DNA of 64,000 bases, from contig NC_080583.1 of the NCBI RefSeq assembly GCF_029962835.1, positions 682,001-746,000 on the forward strand, written 5' to 3'. Position 1 is the stretch's first letter; the number at the start of each line of letters is the position of its first letter. The translations under genes were made by a program, and so were the position numbers. This stretch comes from Magnolia sinica. Its lineage: Eukaryota > Streptophyta > Magnoliopsida > Magnoliales > Magnoliaceae. Below the pieces are notes generated by a model that was not told where the DNA came from, made no database searches, and saw only the letters and a program-made list of their open reading frames with translations. This document shows, one piece after another, positions 10,921-22,913 of this stretch.

Positions 10921-13314
10921 CAGATGTAGCCGTTTGGGGGATCATTCTACCTTCTCAGGATGGGGAACTTAAAAGAAGGCTAAAAAGATAACCAGTTCCA
11001 TGGAATCTCTTGTTGGAGAATTCTGCAAAACCACAGCTTCAATGAACAGAGGGAGAACTGAGAGTTAGTACGCAAATGATAACTCACAATTAAAAGACAA
11101 CTGGGAAATTTACCAGCCAATTCGAAGTGTGATTTTTCAAGCATACATTTTGAAATGGTGGGAGATATGCAAGCATCAGCTCTCAGAGCACACTGAGCAT
11201 GCAGAAATCTTTTCCAAAAAAAGGGTGCCAAATGTACTTGAAGAAATCCACTTTAGACAGAACTTTAACAGCATATAAGAAATGCTCAAAATGTATACAT
11301 TGCTTCATTTGACAGTGAGATGCAACTACATATACCATCCTTGCATGCTAATCACATGAAAACTAGAATTTTTTTACGAGATGTATAAGGCACATCTGAG
11401 ACTCCTTGCATCCAATTATAGGGTAGCTGCTGCTAACGACACCACCTTGTTGCCTTTGTCCTCCAGACTTGTTTCTTCGACATTCTGAACACCATTACAC
11501 ATGCTCCATTCATCAAGAAAAAATTGGATTTGTCACTAAAGCACAGAACATAACCAAGATGCTTGAGCGCCCACATAGCATTAGTGCCCGTTTCGACGCA
11601 CCCTACAGAAGGGCGTTTTGATGCAAATGGCAGTTGTCTTATGCGTTTGGATGTACTTTGCAAACCTCTATCTCATCTCCCACTCAACAAAGTAGGCACC
11701 AAAACACTGACTCAACAAAAACCAGGCCAATTGGTTTTTGCCAGGTTGATTAAAATGTCCTTTTTTTGGAAACCACCCTTTGAAGAAGTGCATTCAAACA
11801 GACCCTTAGTGGTTTAAAATTAACCAAAGCCTAAAACAGACGCACAATATGTAACAGTGTCGAGGTATCATATGGTGCTTAATTCAAGGAAAAATCATCT
11901 CTTGTTTGATGGGTGGGATATGCCTTTTTGGTGGTGGGACCCTTAGTAGGATGGGTCATGCCCTAATATATAACTGAATGATCCTAGCCATGAGAATAAA
12001 ATAGATAATTACATTAAATGGTCCAAAATTAACAGGGGCCCAATGACCGGATGGTTAGGATCATCCATTGGGAGTGATTTTTGGGGACCACCCCTCCACA
12101 GTGGAGGCCACCATATGAAGTGATTCAGATCATAAAATGGTGGGCCCCACATATACAGTTGGTTGGGCCGAGAAACTGCTGAATTGAACACTATATCTTC
12201 TTAGTTGTATCATGGACTGAAGACACAAAGATGCTCATCTTAACTGCATTCAAAAACTAAAAAAATAAGCTGCATGTTCATAAATCTTTTCTCCCCTTTT
12301 ATTTTGTTCTTCAGGTAGTCAATCTAGCTTTCGAGAACTCCATAAAGTTTTATCAGCTACATGAAAGACTAGGTTACCCCCTTTAACTCAATCGAAGCCT
12401 GGATTGAGGTGAGTCAACTAAAGAGTACTTAACTAGTTCTATATCACTTCTCAGCATATTTCTGACAACATGACAGGGTCCAGTATCTTTTAAATCATAG
12501 TTTTGTAGCACGTAAAGAAGAAACTACAGAATCCATTAGACCAAACTGAGAAAAAAGTCCCAAGGATTGAAAATTGTGGCATACCAAATCCAAAAAGAAG
12601 CAGGTAACAACGGAATTCAACAAGCTTATATGAAATTTGGACAGGAGTGACAAAATGGTCAATGCTCAGTAGTGGATCAAGAGAAAAGCAGGGATTTCAA
12701 TGGTGGGTTTGGGGGCAAGAACCACAGAGATGAGCAAAACGATAGGAAAACATGTATCTGCAAGATTGTGTTATATCTGATAGTACCATTTTCTTCATAT
12801 AAATTATCAAATTAAAAAACTAGAGCTTGATTTCCTGTATTGGGAGTCATTTGCATTATCTTTTAGTAACTATTTTGGGTGCATTGTAACCAAGGTAGTC
12901 AAAGTGCCCAAAATAGAATAGGCAGTCACCACTCACCAGTGAATAGAGAATGAATCATGTGATCATCAAATGCCTTGAATTTGCATACAAATCAAACCAT
13001 TACAGAACTCACCAAAGGTGTGTTGGGATATGCTGAAACTGTTACTGGGTGGAATTCAATTACTACGAAAACTAATAGCTTGCTTGTTTCATAACCCTAT
13101 AAGAAATGGACAGAAATTGATTTTGGGCAGAAAAGGTAGTTCTGCCAATTGCAATTTCTGCTTTAACATCAAAATGTTTCCATTAGAAATATTGTTTGAA
13201 ACTTTGAGCATGCCTCCAAACATGCCCTTAACTACAACCACCCTTGTAAACAGATCATTTTCATTTTCTTCAAAATTACATGGGTATCAGTTTTCTTCAA
13301 TAGTTTAAAAACAC
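10921..13314. other. Intergenic with MITE-like debris
   Basis: No coding match. The stretch at about 12030-12150 holds GGGCCC, GGATCATCC and GTGGGCCCCAC motifs of the dispersed MITE families but no complete inverted pair. I see nothing else I can support. Confidence 0.4.
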
Positions 13315-13740
13315 GAAAACTTGACTTGACTCGATATCAGGCTGGGTTGGGTTGACTCAAAGACTTGATTTGACTCAACTCAATATTTGATAATTAAATA
13401 AACTAGGAATTAATTACACTAATAATAGGCACTTAAAATAGTGTGAATATAAACGTATGCAGTTTTGAACATGTAACCAGTGCATAGTCAGCTGGTAAAT
13501 GCTGTTAGCAGCTTGGTTGAGGTCGTGAGTTCAAATCAAACCATCGGCACTTTTTTTAAATTAAAGTCTCTTGACTCAAGCGACTCATTTCAAGTCATGC
13601 CAAGTAAACCGAGTAGGCGAGTTGACTCAACGAGTCAAGTCGACTCTGCAGCGAGTCAGACTTCTTAGCGACTTTCAAAGTAACCAGGCTTGAATTCTGG
13701 TCGAGTCAAGTTACCGAGTTTTAGAAGTATGGTTTCTTGA
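13315..13740. mobile_element. MITE-like repeat with ACTTGACTCGA inverted ends
   Basis: The left end AACTTGACTTGACTCGATAT and the right end, read on the other strand (AACTCGGTAACTTGACTCGA), match imperfectly. Many GAGTCAA/TTGACTC motifs lie inside. A stretch at 13485-13545 (TAGTCAGCTGG, then GTGAGTTCAAATC) resembles tRNA A and B boxes, so a SINE piece may be nested here. Confidence 0.45.
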
Positions 13741-14072
13741 TGACATCTATGACTGGCAATTACAGAAGTAACAACGAACAACCCATGTCCTCACTCTGAA
13801 GAGATAATGAACAGGAATAACATAAGTAGAAAATTCATCTTGCAGTTGGATAAGTTCATTGAACAGCAAACAGTCATTCAAAGAAGAGAAAACGACCAAA
13901 TTGTATTCACATCTCCTTGTGTTCATAAGGTCAAAGGGACCTCAAATTGCAGTTGCATACCTTTCAAAATCTAGATAGAAATCACAATTTGGTCATTTCC
14001 ACTTTGATTAGATCGATAGTCGCAATTCAAATCGATGCAGCATCTAAGCATACCCTTGAAAAAGATACATAC
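13741..14072. other. 3' flank of MED32
   Basis: AT-rich sequence downstream of the MED32 stop on the minus strand. It probably holds the 3' UTR; no clear feature otherwise. Confidence 0.4.
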
Positions 14073-14504
14073 CTATTGGGCTGCATCTTCTGAAAATCTG
14101 GCATCAAAAGGAACAGAAGAATGAGCATGGGAGGCATTGGCATTTCCAGACCCATGCTGGAGTTCTATGACGAGCCATCGTACGGCTTTACTCATCTGCT
14201 CCAATCGAACAGCACTGATAGGTGGGAGACCTGCAGAACCAGGCCCTGGCCTTGTTGCAACCGAACCAGTCGCCTCATCCACTAGGCATTCTGAACCTAT
14301 CCTTTGCTTGACAGATTCCACGAACTCCTCTGCCTGATCGCAAGCAACCCTAAACAGTTCCCACTGCTGTTTGAATTTCTCCAAAGCAGCATCCGTTGCT
14401 GCCGTTTTCTGGCCACCTGAGAGCTCCTTAGCTTCAAGCACACCTCCTGCCGCAGCCACAAATTCCTGATATGCATTGTTCAGTGCATCTACAATGCTGT
14501 CCAT
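14073..14504 (-). CDS. MED32: Mediator of RNA polymerase II transcription subunit 32 (MED32)
   Basis: A single coding exon of 143 residues plus stop. It begins MDSIVDALNNAYQEFVAAA, has GGQKTAATDAALEKFKQQW, then FRVACDQAEEFVESVKQRIG, and near the C-terminus GLPPISAVRLEQMSKAVRW. These blocks match the plant Mediator tail subunit MED32 (the plant counterpart placed with MED2/MED29) over its full usual length. Mediator bridges transcription factors and RNA polymerase II in the nucleus. An ATG four codons upstream (14516) is in frame, but the family start is the MDSIVD methionine. An AG acceptor (TTAGCAG on the minus strand, about 14520) just upstream suggests a leader interrupted by an intron. 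The frame is intact, so the gene is probably functional. Confidence 0.93.
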   Translation of the reverse strand: MDSIVDALNNAYQEFVAAAGGVLEAKELSGGQKTAATDAALEKFKQQWELFRVACDQAEEFVESVKQRIGSECLVDEATGSVATRPGPGSAGLPPISAVRLEQMSKAVRWLVIELQHGSGNANASHAHSSVPFDARFSEDAAQ

Positions 14505-14521
14505 CACATGACCCACAACCT

Positions 14522-15190
14522 GCTAATCACAGAGGCATGCCCTAGATCTTTGATTTGGCTTTGCCTTGCACGGACTCCTTTTACCTACAAAAAGTTTGTC
14601 AGTGCAGTAATAAGGACTAGCAGAACTGGTACGTGCAGGGGATAAGAAGCGGGCAAAACAAAAAGTAGATTTCTTTTTGGAGGTTCTCAAGATACGTTCC
14701 AATGGATTGTTATAGCTTATAGGATGTGCTAGGACTGTAACTGTTGGTTTTCGGGTCATGTTTGAATGACTAAAAACCATTCATATAATGGGCTTCATCT
14801 TTAATGAGGGATACTTGGAAAAAGAAATTCTAACATTGAAATATTTCAAAACTTTGATAATTTAACCCTTTTCCTTTGAATATGGATGTTTCATTAACAC
14901 CATTGTTTCATGAGACATCTACCAAAAGTTTAAGATATCTCTATTCAGAAGATTTTTGAGGCAGAGTATGGTGGTACCTATTTAAGAATGGAGGAGATAT
15001 ACAAAACTGCACTAAGTATCATGTAATTAGCTTCTGAGTCATACTATGAAACTTTGGGAGATTGATTGAATAAAAAGTAAGGCAAGAGACAAACTTATCA
15101 GAAAATCAGTTCAGATATATATACGAGGACAACCATTGAGGCTATTTTCTTTTTCTTTCTTTCTTTATTTATTGAGGCTATTTTCTTACT
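14522..15190. other. 5' flank and leader region of MED32
   Basis: The upstream side of MED32 on the minus strand. TTTTTGTAG followed by GTAAAAGG near 14585 could be a splice site of a leader exon. I cannot fix a transcription start. Beyond about 14800 the sequence is AT-rich with nothing recognised. Confidence 0.35.
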
Positions 15191-15194
15191 CATG

Positions 15195-16285
15195 CAGTTG
15201 ATGAAGAAGTACATGAAGAGGAGAATGAGTCTCCAATGGTCTTCATTGGTTTAAAGAAAGCATATGATAGGGTCTCTAGAGGGATAATCTAATAGATCTT
15301 GGAAAGAAAGGAGTCCTAAGAGGATATATTGACATGGTCAAAGACATGTATGGAAGAGCAATAACTAATGTGAGAATCACTATTGGAGAGAGAGAGAGGT
15401 GAGTTTCGAATTACGGTAGGCCTAAACCCTAATATTTAGTCTATAATATATCTCTTTGCATTGGTTGTGGACGAGTCACCTATGCAATTACAGGAAGAGG
15501 TCCCATGGTGAATGTTGTTTGTAGATGACATTGTTTTTGTTGACGAGAATGAAAAGATAGAACTGTGGAGGGATGCTCTAGAATCTAAAACTTACAAAAT
15601 TGGCCAGATAAAAATGGAGTATACGAAAAGCAATTTTAGTAACAACATAAGTGTAAACAAGACTTGTTTCACACTGATGGCCAAGCAGTATCCTAAAATG
15701 ACCACTTCTGATATCTTGGGTTGATAATTAATGAGAACGGAAAGATTGAGAAGGATGTTGGTCATAGAATTTGTTTGGGGTGGATGAAGTGGAAATGTGC
15801 CTCCGGAGTCTTTACGTGAATGTCATATACCAACCAAACTAAAGGGGAGATTTTATAGGGGCAACTAAGACTGGCGATGCTTTATGGAATAGAATGTTGG
15901 ATAGTCAAGGAACAACACTTACTGAAACAACAATGTTGAGATGGATTAGTAAGACAAGGATAGAACTACAAATGAACACATTCAAGTTAACTTAGGAGTA
16001 GCCCTAATAGGTAATACGATGAGGGGAAGTAGACTTCGATGATTTCACCATGTGCATTGGAAACATCAACTGCACTAGTTTAGAGTGAAATGGTTCAAGT
16101 TGAGGGCAATAAAAGGGCAAGGGGAAGGCCCAAACGGACATGGGCAGAGGTAACAAGAAAATATTTGATGACTTGTAGTTTAACTGAATACATGGTCCTT
16201 GATAGAGTGGAATGACTGAACAGGATCCATGTAGCTGACCCCAATTACTGGGATAAGGCTCAGATGATGATGATGATGACAATTT
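15195..16285 (+). pseudogene. Decayed RTE-type LINE, RT to 3' end
   Basis: Read with frame changes, the plus strand gives LKKAYDRVSR, then WCLFVDDIVFVDE-like residues (MLFVDDIVFVDENEK) with the YADD-type catalytic box as FVDD. Next come [46 protein letters not shown], and LDRVE near RIHVADPNYWDKA. This order is the C-terminal half of plant RTE-type LINE reverse transcriptase. The end GATAAGGCTCAGATGATGATGATGATG is the simple-repeat tail usual for the clade. Several stops and frameshifts make it inactive. It is 5'-truncated. Confidence 0.85.
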
Positions 16286-16789
16286 TCGAGGCAACCACCA
16301 ACAACGTCTCTCACCGCCAACAGTTTAGCTCACCGAATATGATTCCAGATCCAATGAATATGGTCCCAACATATACTATAACAATACATTACATATTTTA
16401 GTGAACCTATCTTTTGGTGGTTAAGAAAGAGGTTCACTTTAATAACATAGAAGCAAGGTTTTGAATAACAGTACTAGTGGGCATATCGGCCTGACTGAAA
16501 AACTATATTGATGCAGGATAGAATGATCTAACCTAATATGATGCCATGAAATTAAAAAACAGATTAACTAGAGCAATGGAACGACAAAATAAAGCCAATT
16601 TGCCATAAATTTAGAAATTTCATATTTATGACATGTCCAAATTCAAGCCTATGACAGTCCTGGAATGCAAATATCATAAAATGCTGATTAACCAGGACCT
16701 ATGGGAGATAAAACCCCATCCTAGCATAGGGTTAAATCTGTATCCAACGGAAATAATGTGTCTTGTATGAGTTTTGGCATTTTAGGGCA
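16286..16789. other. Intergenic, nothing recognised
   Basis: Between the LINE tail and the GT-rich tract. No coding match or clear repeat. Confidence 0.4.
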
Positions 16790-17115
16790 GTTTAAAGGCT
16801 AGGGAATGGGGGAAATGGGTTTGGGGTATGGTCTTAGAAGAATTAAGGTTGGAACATTAGGGTTGAGGTTTTATGAGGTTTCGGGTTGGGATTTCAGATT
16901 TTGGATTAAGGGTTTTAGGAGGGTTTCTAGAATTAAGAATTTGGGTTTGAGGTTGTGGGAATTGGGGATTTATGATTTGCACAAGGGATTTTCAGATTTT
17001 GGGGATTTGGGTTTGGAGAAATTGGGGATTTTGGAAATTAGGGTTTGTAGATTAAGGCTTGGGATTCTAGAATCTAAGTTAGGGTTTGATTGGATGTGGG
17101 TTTTAGAGAGATAAA
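16790..17115 (+). repeat. Strongly GT-skewed tract of degenerate TTAGGGTTT / GGGATTT words
   Basis: About 325 bases with almost no C on the plus strand, built from words such as TTAGGGTTG, GGGTTTGAGG, GGGGATTT and TTAGGGTTTG. It keeps an open frame only because the words lack stops. It resembles highly degenerate interstitial telomere-like or G-skewed repeat DNA rather than a gene. Confidence 0.5.
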
Positions 17116-17960
17116 AGAGAGATTAAAGAAGAAAGTGATGAGGAAAGTAGAGAAAGAGAAAAGAAAAGAGAAGGAACATAATACTTTGTTGAGAAGAGAG
17201 AAAAGTATAAAAGATAACTACGGAATCGTTCCCTATGGTTTCGCTCCAATTAGAGGATGAAATTTTTTGCTCATTCTCAAAGCAAAATGAGAGAAATCTC
17301 TTTCATTCATAACATGCATAATGGCCAAAGTGGAAACGTTCAACCCTTTATAGTCTCAGAAAAGACCTTCTACAAAAGGCGCTCTTAGATAATATTCTCA
17401 GCATAAAGGCGCTTAAAGAATTTAAAAGTTGTTCCTAACTCCCTACTCTCAACACAAATATGAGCTATACCAAAAATAAAAAAACATGTAAACAAACTAA
17501 ACAACTAAACTATTTTGTGGCCCATGGGGGTCCACGATTAAGGTGTTCGATGATAATGATCCAACCGTCAAAATAGTCCACGGTCGAAATCCAACAGTTC
17601 AATCATCATGTCCACTTGATCCAATGGTTTGATATATCCATCAAGCTCCTATATGCAGCTCACATGTATCTTCCCAGTGTGGGGTCTTCAAAGATGCATG
17701 AACATGCATGAGGGGTCTTCCAACGTGGCTAAGAATGTGAATTAGGCAAAGTGGGCCCCATGTACTGGTCGTCTAGCCATGAGGAGACTGGCTTAGTCCT
17801 CCTCTGATATGGTGCTCGGATGTCCTCATCATATATGATATAGAGTGTATGGGGCCTGTATCATACAATACGGACCTGTAATAGCCTTCGTTTATTTGGT
17901 AAATAAATTCTAAGAAATTGTTGGGAAAATAGGAAAAAAAATGTAAAGAGCCAGGATCTG
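17116..17960. other. Intergenic, no gene seen
   Basis: Purine-rich AGAG stretch at 17110-17215, then unique-looking sequence with several CCAACGGTT/CCAACCGTC motifs typical of worn MITEs. No complete element. Confidence 0.4.
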
Positions 17961-17961
17961 C

Positions 17962-17966
<5 letters not shown>

Positions 17967-18006
<40 letters not shown>
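17967..18006. repeat. (GT)n microsatellite
   Basis: About 20 uninterrupted GT units, followed at 18066-18095 by a second GT/GC run. The two runs are about 60 bases apart. Confidence 0.95.
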
Positions 18007-18008
<2 letters not shown>

Positions 18009-18204
18009 CAAGCGTGCACGCGTGCTTGTTGAACATGGATTCAATGTTGTATTAGGCCATTTTTGTGTGTGTGTGTGCGCGCGTATGCGTGTGCATGTTT
18101 AATTGAAATAAAGAAAGAAGTGGCAAAACAAGAGAAATTGAAAACATAAAATTCAAAATTGGGCATTTACGGCCATACACCAAACCTTCCCAAAACCCTT
18201 TTCC

Positions 18205-18206
<2 letters not shown>

Positions 18207-18244
<38 letters not shown>
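18207..18244. repeat. (TA)n microsatellite
   Basis: About 18 TA units. Confidence 0.95.
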
Positions 18245-18248
<4 letters not shown>

Positions 18249-18339
18249 CCCAAACCCTTCTTGCGTATTTTGCACAAACCAATTGTTATATGAGCACTAG
18301 AGGGACAACTTACACCTTTTAAAGGAAAGAAAAAAGGAG

Positions 18340-21300
18340 GGACGACTTACAATTATGGAAAGGCTGCAAAACCTCAGGATGAGACTGCATCGACCTTACA
18401 ACAAGTGGTTGATTTGATTACGAAACAATTGGATGATATCGAGACTCATTTCATGGCCAAAGTAGATATTCTGAAAGGACGGGTTACTATTCTTGAAGAA
18501 GCAAAAAAGGGAATCAATCCAAACCGTCAAACATCTATTAATGGCCTTGAGGGAGATTTGGAATCCGGGAATGCTGACTCACAATATCTTAGTTGAAATG
18601 GTGATTTCTATGAAGAACAGTATGAGCCTAGCTACGAGATCCAACAACATCGCTATATACAACAAAGAACAAGAGGAATGAATAACCTCTAGCAGGATTA
18701 TCCAAATTACCTTGAAGGAGGGCGAAAAGTTTGCACTACAGATCTCACTAAGAATGTCAAAAATGAGGTTCTGGATTATGATGGTAATTTGAATCCCAAG
18801 GTGTTCAATGACTGGCTAAAGTCAATGGAGTGATATTTTCATTGGTACCAAATGGAAAAAGCCATAAAGCTATGTTGTCCTGCCCTAAAACTTAAGGGCA
18901 CGATTCAAGACTAGTGGTACTCTATCGAAGAAGAGTCGTAGCAAAGTGGCTTTCTTCCCATAAGCAATAAGTAGGAAATGAAGGCGAGATTGCAGTAGAA
19001 AATTCTACCACTATATTATGAGATGACTTCTTTCCAAGAGCTCCTCACACTTCAACAAGACAATTTAATTGTGGAGGAATTATTATAACTTAGTTATTCG
19101 CTTCCGCTTAACAGGGACCGGAGGGCAATAAGTGGCATGTTATTTCAATGGACTATCGTTATATTCAAAGAGAACTAGTGTTTGTTCGGCTCAATAGTAG
19201 ACGAATTGTATCTAATGGCCCGAAAAGTGCAGTAGCAGAAGTTAGTGAAAAGATATAGTAGCCTCAAGCTGGGGGCTATGCATCTGTCGGTCCTACCATC
19301 AGTGGCTCCACAATGCGTTTGTAAGACACGGTAGCCTCAACACGTGTGTCATGCCGGCATTATTGACACCAAAGAAGGATGTAATTGGCAGATGTGTATT
19401 AATAGTTGCGCCATCAACAAGATAACATTAAAGTACCATTTTTCGATTCTACGCCTAGATGATATGCTGGACATGATAGCAAATGTTACAATCTTTTCAA
19501 AGATCGATTTTCAAGGCGGGTACCACCAGATAAGAATTTTTCATAGGGATTAATGGAAAATTGCTTTTAAAACAAAGGATGGATTGTACAAGTGACAAGG
19601 CATGCCTTTCAGCTTGACAAAACACCTAGTACGTTCATGTGGGTGATGAAGTAAATTCCACGGCCATTCATAGGCAAGTTTGTCATTGTATATTTCGACA
19701 ACCTCCTCATCTACGGTCGTTCACAAGAAGATCATTTGGTCCATCTTTGCCAGGTGATGAGAGTATTATGCCATGAAAAACTCTACATCAATTTGAGGAA
19801 GTGTATCTTCATGAGTTCCAGCGTGGTGGTCTTTCTAGGTTCGTCGTCTTAGCAGAGGCGTGGGGGCTGATTCTGAAAAAATTAAAGCTAGAGTTGACTA
19901 GCCTACTCCCATGAACATTCACAAGTTCACAATTTTCACAAGCTAGCAACTTTTCAACAAGATTTATCTAGAACTTTCGTTCCATCATGTTGCCCATTAC
20001 TGAATGTGAGAAGGTTCATTTGAGTGGACCAAAGCAGCAACAAACGCATTTCAAGAAATCAAGCGAAAATTATGGAAGCTCCAGTTCTTAGGCTTTTTTT
20101 GAAAGGGTGTTTGAAGTTGTCAGTGATGCATCCCACAAGGGCATAGGAGGTGTCCTTAGCCAAGAAGGACATCCAGTGGCCTTCTTTAGCGAGAAACTCA
20201 ATGAGGCACGGAAGAAGTACTCTACATGCGACGTGGAGTTTTACACTATCGTATAGGTTTTGAAAATTTGGCATCATTAGCTCATTCATCAGGAGTTTGT
20301 GCTCTATTTTGATCACGAGTCAGTGCGTTATTTGAATTCTCAAAAGACATTGCAAGGTATGCGAAGTGGAGTGCTTATATTCAGGAGTTTACATTCAACC
20401 TAAGACATCAGGCTAATGTAGAAAATTAGGTAGTAGATGCCCTTAGCTAAAAACCACATCTATTGCCTACCTTGTTAGTCTCCGTTATTGGTCTTAAAGA
20501 ACATAAAAGAGGCTATGTAATGGATGATGGTTTTGGAAAGATATTTTCAACACTCACTTCTGACTCTGGCACCAAGTACCCATGATACGACCTGTACGAT
20601 AGGTACTTATTATATGATATGTGGTTGTGTCTTCACAAAAGTTCCTTGCGAAGGCTTGTCATATGAGAGCTTCATTCAAGTGGCCCCAGTGGTCACTTTG
20701 GTATCGACAAAATAATAACCCTGGTTGAAGACCGTTTATATTGGTTGGATTTGAAGAAATATGTAGGAATCATTTTTCATCAATATCAAGTATGCCAACT
20801 AGACAAAGATAGCAAGTAGAATATTAGTCTTTATATTCCACTGCCTGTGCCAGATGCTCCATGGGAAGACATCAGCATAGATTTCATCTTAAGATTGCCT
20901 AAGATTCAATGTGGCCGACTCTATTTATATTGTGGTTGACAGGTTCTTGAAGATGGTCCATTTTAATTCCTTGCAAGAAGACATTAGATGCCCACACATC
21001 GCCAATTTTTTTTCAAAGAGGCGGTTCGTCTAGACTCTAAACAGTGTTCCCAAAACAATTGTATCTGATCGTGATGTTAAGTTTATGAGCTACTTTTGGC
21101 ACACCTTGTGTTTAAGATGAAAACTAAATTAAAGCTCTCAAGTGCTTATAATCTGCAAACAGATGGACAAACTAGAGTTGTTAACTACAATCTTGGGAAT
21201 CTACTTTGATGTCTAGTTGGTGATAAAATCAGTTCATGGAACACCATGTTACCAGAAGCCGAGTTTACTTATAATAGTTCCATGAACAGTACTATGGGAC

Positions 21301-22005
21301 TCTCCTTTTGAAATTGTGAAAAGTAGGCGACCATGACAATATATCGATTTAGTCCCACTTCCCATTGCGACTCGATCAAGCCAAGATGCCGAAGCTTTTG
21401 CCTAGCATATTAAAGAGATACGTGAGGAAGTTACATGAAGGATCACCCTTAGTAATGAAAATTACAAGGGGCATATAGATGTTTGGCGATGTTTTACACA
21501 ATTTCAAGAAGGAGATGGGGTCATGGTGTGGCTCAAGCCTAAGAAATTTCCAGCTGACTCTTTCACAAAGATCTACTCCAAAACAAAAGGTCCTTTTCGT
21601 ATTTTTAAGAAGCTAGGTGATAATGCATATTTGATTGAGCTTCCACCCAAAATAAAGATCGAACCTATTTTTAATGTGGAAAACCTTGCAATTTATCTTC
21701 GACATCATGAAGACGAGCACGGAAGAACGGGCTATCTAGATACCCAAGGTGCCACACCAACTCGAAGAAATCATTGAAGATGTGTTACATGATCAAATAG
21801 TTTTCATGTGCCAAGGAGGTTATCAGAAGTTTCTCATCAAGTGGAAAGGCTGACCGAGATTAGACAACACATGGATCTTAGCAGATGATTACAAGTGCAT
21901 AAACTAGGAGCTCTATGAAGAGTACATTGCCATTAACTCGATAGAGTAGAGTTCTTCCAAGGCAGGAGGAAGTGATGCAGCTGAGCTTCCAAGCTAGGGG
22001 GGATT
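18340..22005 (+). pseudogene. Decayed Ty3/gypsy retrotransposon (chromovirus type), gag-pol remnant
   Basis: Pieces appear in the canonical order on the plus strand, with many stops. They are: gag near 18400-19090 (WYSIEEES..., EMKARLQ); RT near 19340-19900 with FSKIDFQGGYHQIRI, GMPFSLT and VYFDDLLIYG in shifting frames (YFDD is the YxDD catalytic box); RNase H near 20110-20330 (VVSDASHKGIGGVLSQEGHP); integrase near 20680-21300 (WEDISIDFILRLPK, SSAYNLQTDGQT); an integrase tail (MVWLKPKKFPADSF, KTKGPFRIFKKLGDNAYLIELP at 21523-21640); and a chromodomain-like FLIKWKG near 21830. A purine-rich tract GCTAGGGGGGATTGG (21992-22006) is the likely polypurine tract. No 5' LTR is recognisable. Confidence 0.85.
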
Positions 22006-22048
22006 GGTAGTTCTAGTATAAGACAATAGAACTATTGAGCTTGCTCAT

Positions 22049-22140
22049 AGTCATTGCATTCTTTTCTCTTTGTGATTCAATCTGGTACATTGAATCATTG
22101 CATTCTTTTCTCCTTGTTATTCAATCTGGTACATTGAATC
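22049..22140 (+). repeat. 46-bp tandem duplication just 3' of the gypsy remnant
   Basis: CATTGCATTCTTTTCTC followed by TTCAATCTGGTACATTGAAT occurs twice in tandem with one or two differences. It lies just after the polypurine-like tract and is probably inside the remains of the 3' LTR, which would begin near 22007. Confidence 0.7.
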
Positions 22141-22194
22141 TTATTGCAACTAGTTTCTTCCTTGATCTAGTTTCATTAGCACGTGTATTACAAT

Positions 22195-22390
22195 CACGGT
22201 TTTAAGATACGGAGACAGGTTGACTCATCCGGCCCAGCGACAAGTCATGACTCGCCCAAATCAGGGGCTGAATTAGCTCAACTCAACCATGTCAGGGGTG
22301 ATTTGTGGTATCAAACTGGATCAGGTACTACGGAAACTGAGGTCGACTTGGACAAGTTGCATCGGACTCGTTCGAGTCTTTAAACCATAA
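22195..22390. mobile_element. Small MITE-like repeat, CGGTTTTAAGA ends
   Basis: Left end ATCACGGTTTTAAGA..., right end on the other strand GTAATTATGGTTTAAAGACTC. The interior is rich in GACTCG/CGAGTC. The motifs are shared with the repeat at 13315-13740. Non-coding. Confidence 0.4.
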
Positions 22391-22735
22391 TTACGATCCA
22401 CACCCTTCATGCCACTACTGACCAAAAATTGCCTGATCTGACAATTCCAACCGTCTAACCAATGAACATTTTCTCATTGTCAGCCATGGCAGATTTACAT
22501 CTTGATGAGTCCATTTGCATACCACCTATTGAAGGGTTATGATCGTCCAAACAGTGAGATTTCCGTCTATGGCCCATTCACTACTAGACCCATCGAATGA
22601 ACAGTTGTGATCAAGTATACGTGTGCCACACGTATGGCGATGACAACCAGAGGCACTGGATCAGCTCTATTGGAATTGTCCCAGGGGCAAAATTGGAAAA
22701 AATAAACGGCGTTACAACGTGGATTTGTCTGTGAC
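22391..22735. other. Intergenic, nothing recognised
   Basis: No coding match or clear repeat between the small MITE and the putative leader exon. Confidence 0.35.
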
Positions 22736-22759
22736 GGAAAAAGAAAGGAGGAAATAAGC

Positions 22760-22913
22760 AAAAGATAAATTTACCCTTTTCTCCTCGATGGAGTGATATT
22801 TTCCGGTGTCGGAAACTGGCGGCACCGATCTCTCTCTCTCGACGTCGCCGCTGTCTCTCTTCTTCTTCTTCTTCTTCGGTTCTCCCCTGCTTCGACGGTC
22901 CGAACAAAGGGGT
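22760..22913 (-). other. Possible 5' leader exon of an unidentified gene
   Basis: On the minus strand the stretch has the look of a plant leader: GAAGAAGAA and GAGAGAGAG runs, GC-rich relative to its surroundings, then GAGGAGAAAAGG|GTAAATTT, a plausible donor near 22770. An open frame (KKKKRDSGDVERERSVPPV) crosses it, but I know no such protein and find no partner exons to the left, where the gypsy remnant sits. It may be a gene end cut off by insertion, or chance. Confidence 0.25.

Noticed and set aside
13485-13545. tRNA gene
   Set aside because: A- and B-box-like words are present, but no cloverleaf with paired acceptor stem can be drawn. It is at most a SINE remnant.
16806-17114. 102-codon frame rich in G, L, R
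   Set aside because: It stays open because the GT-skewed tract lacks stop words. Composition, not selection, explains it.
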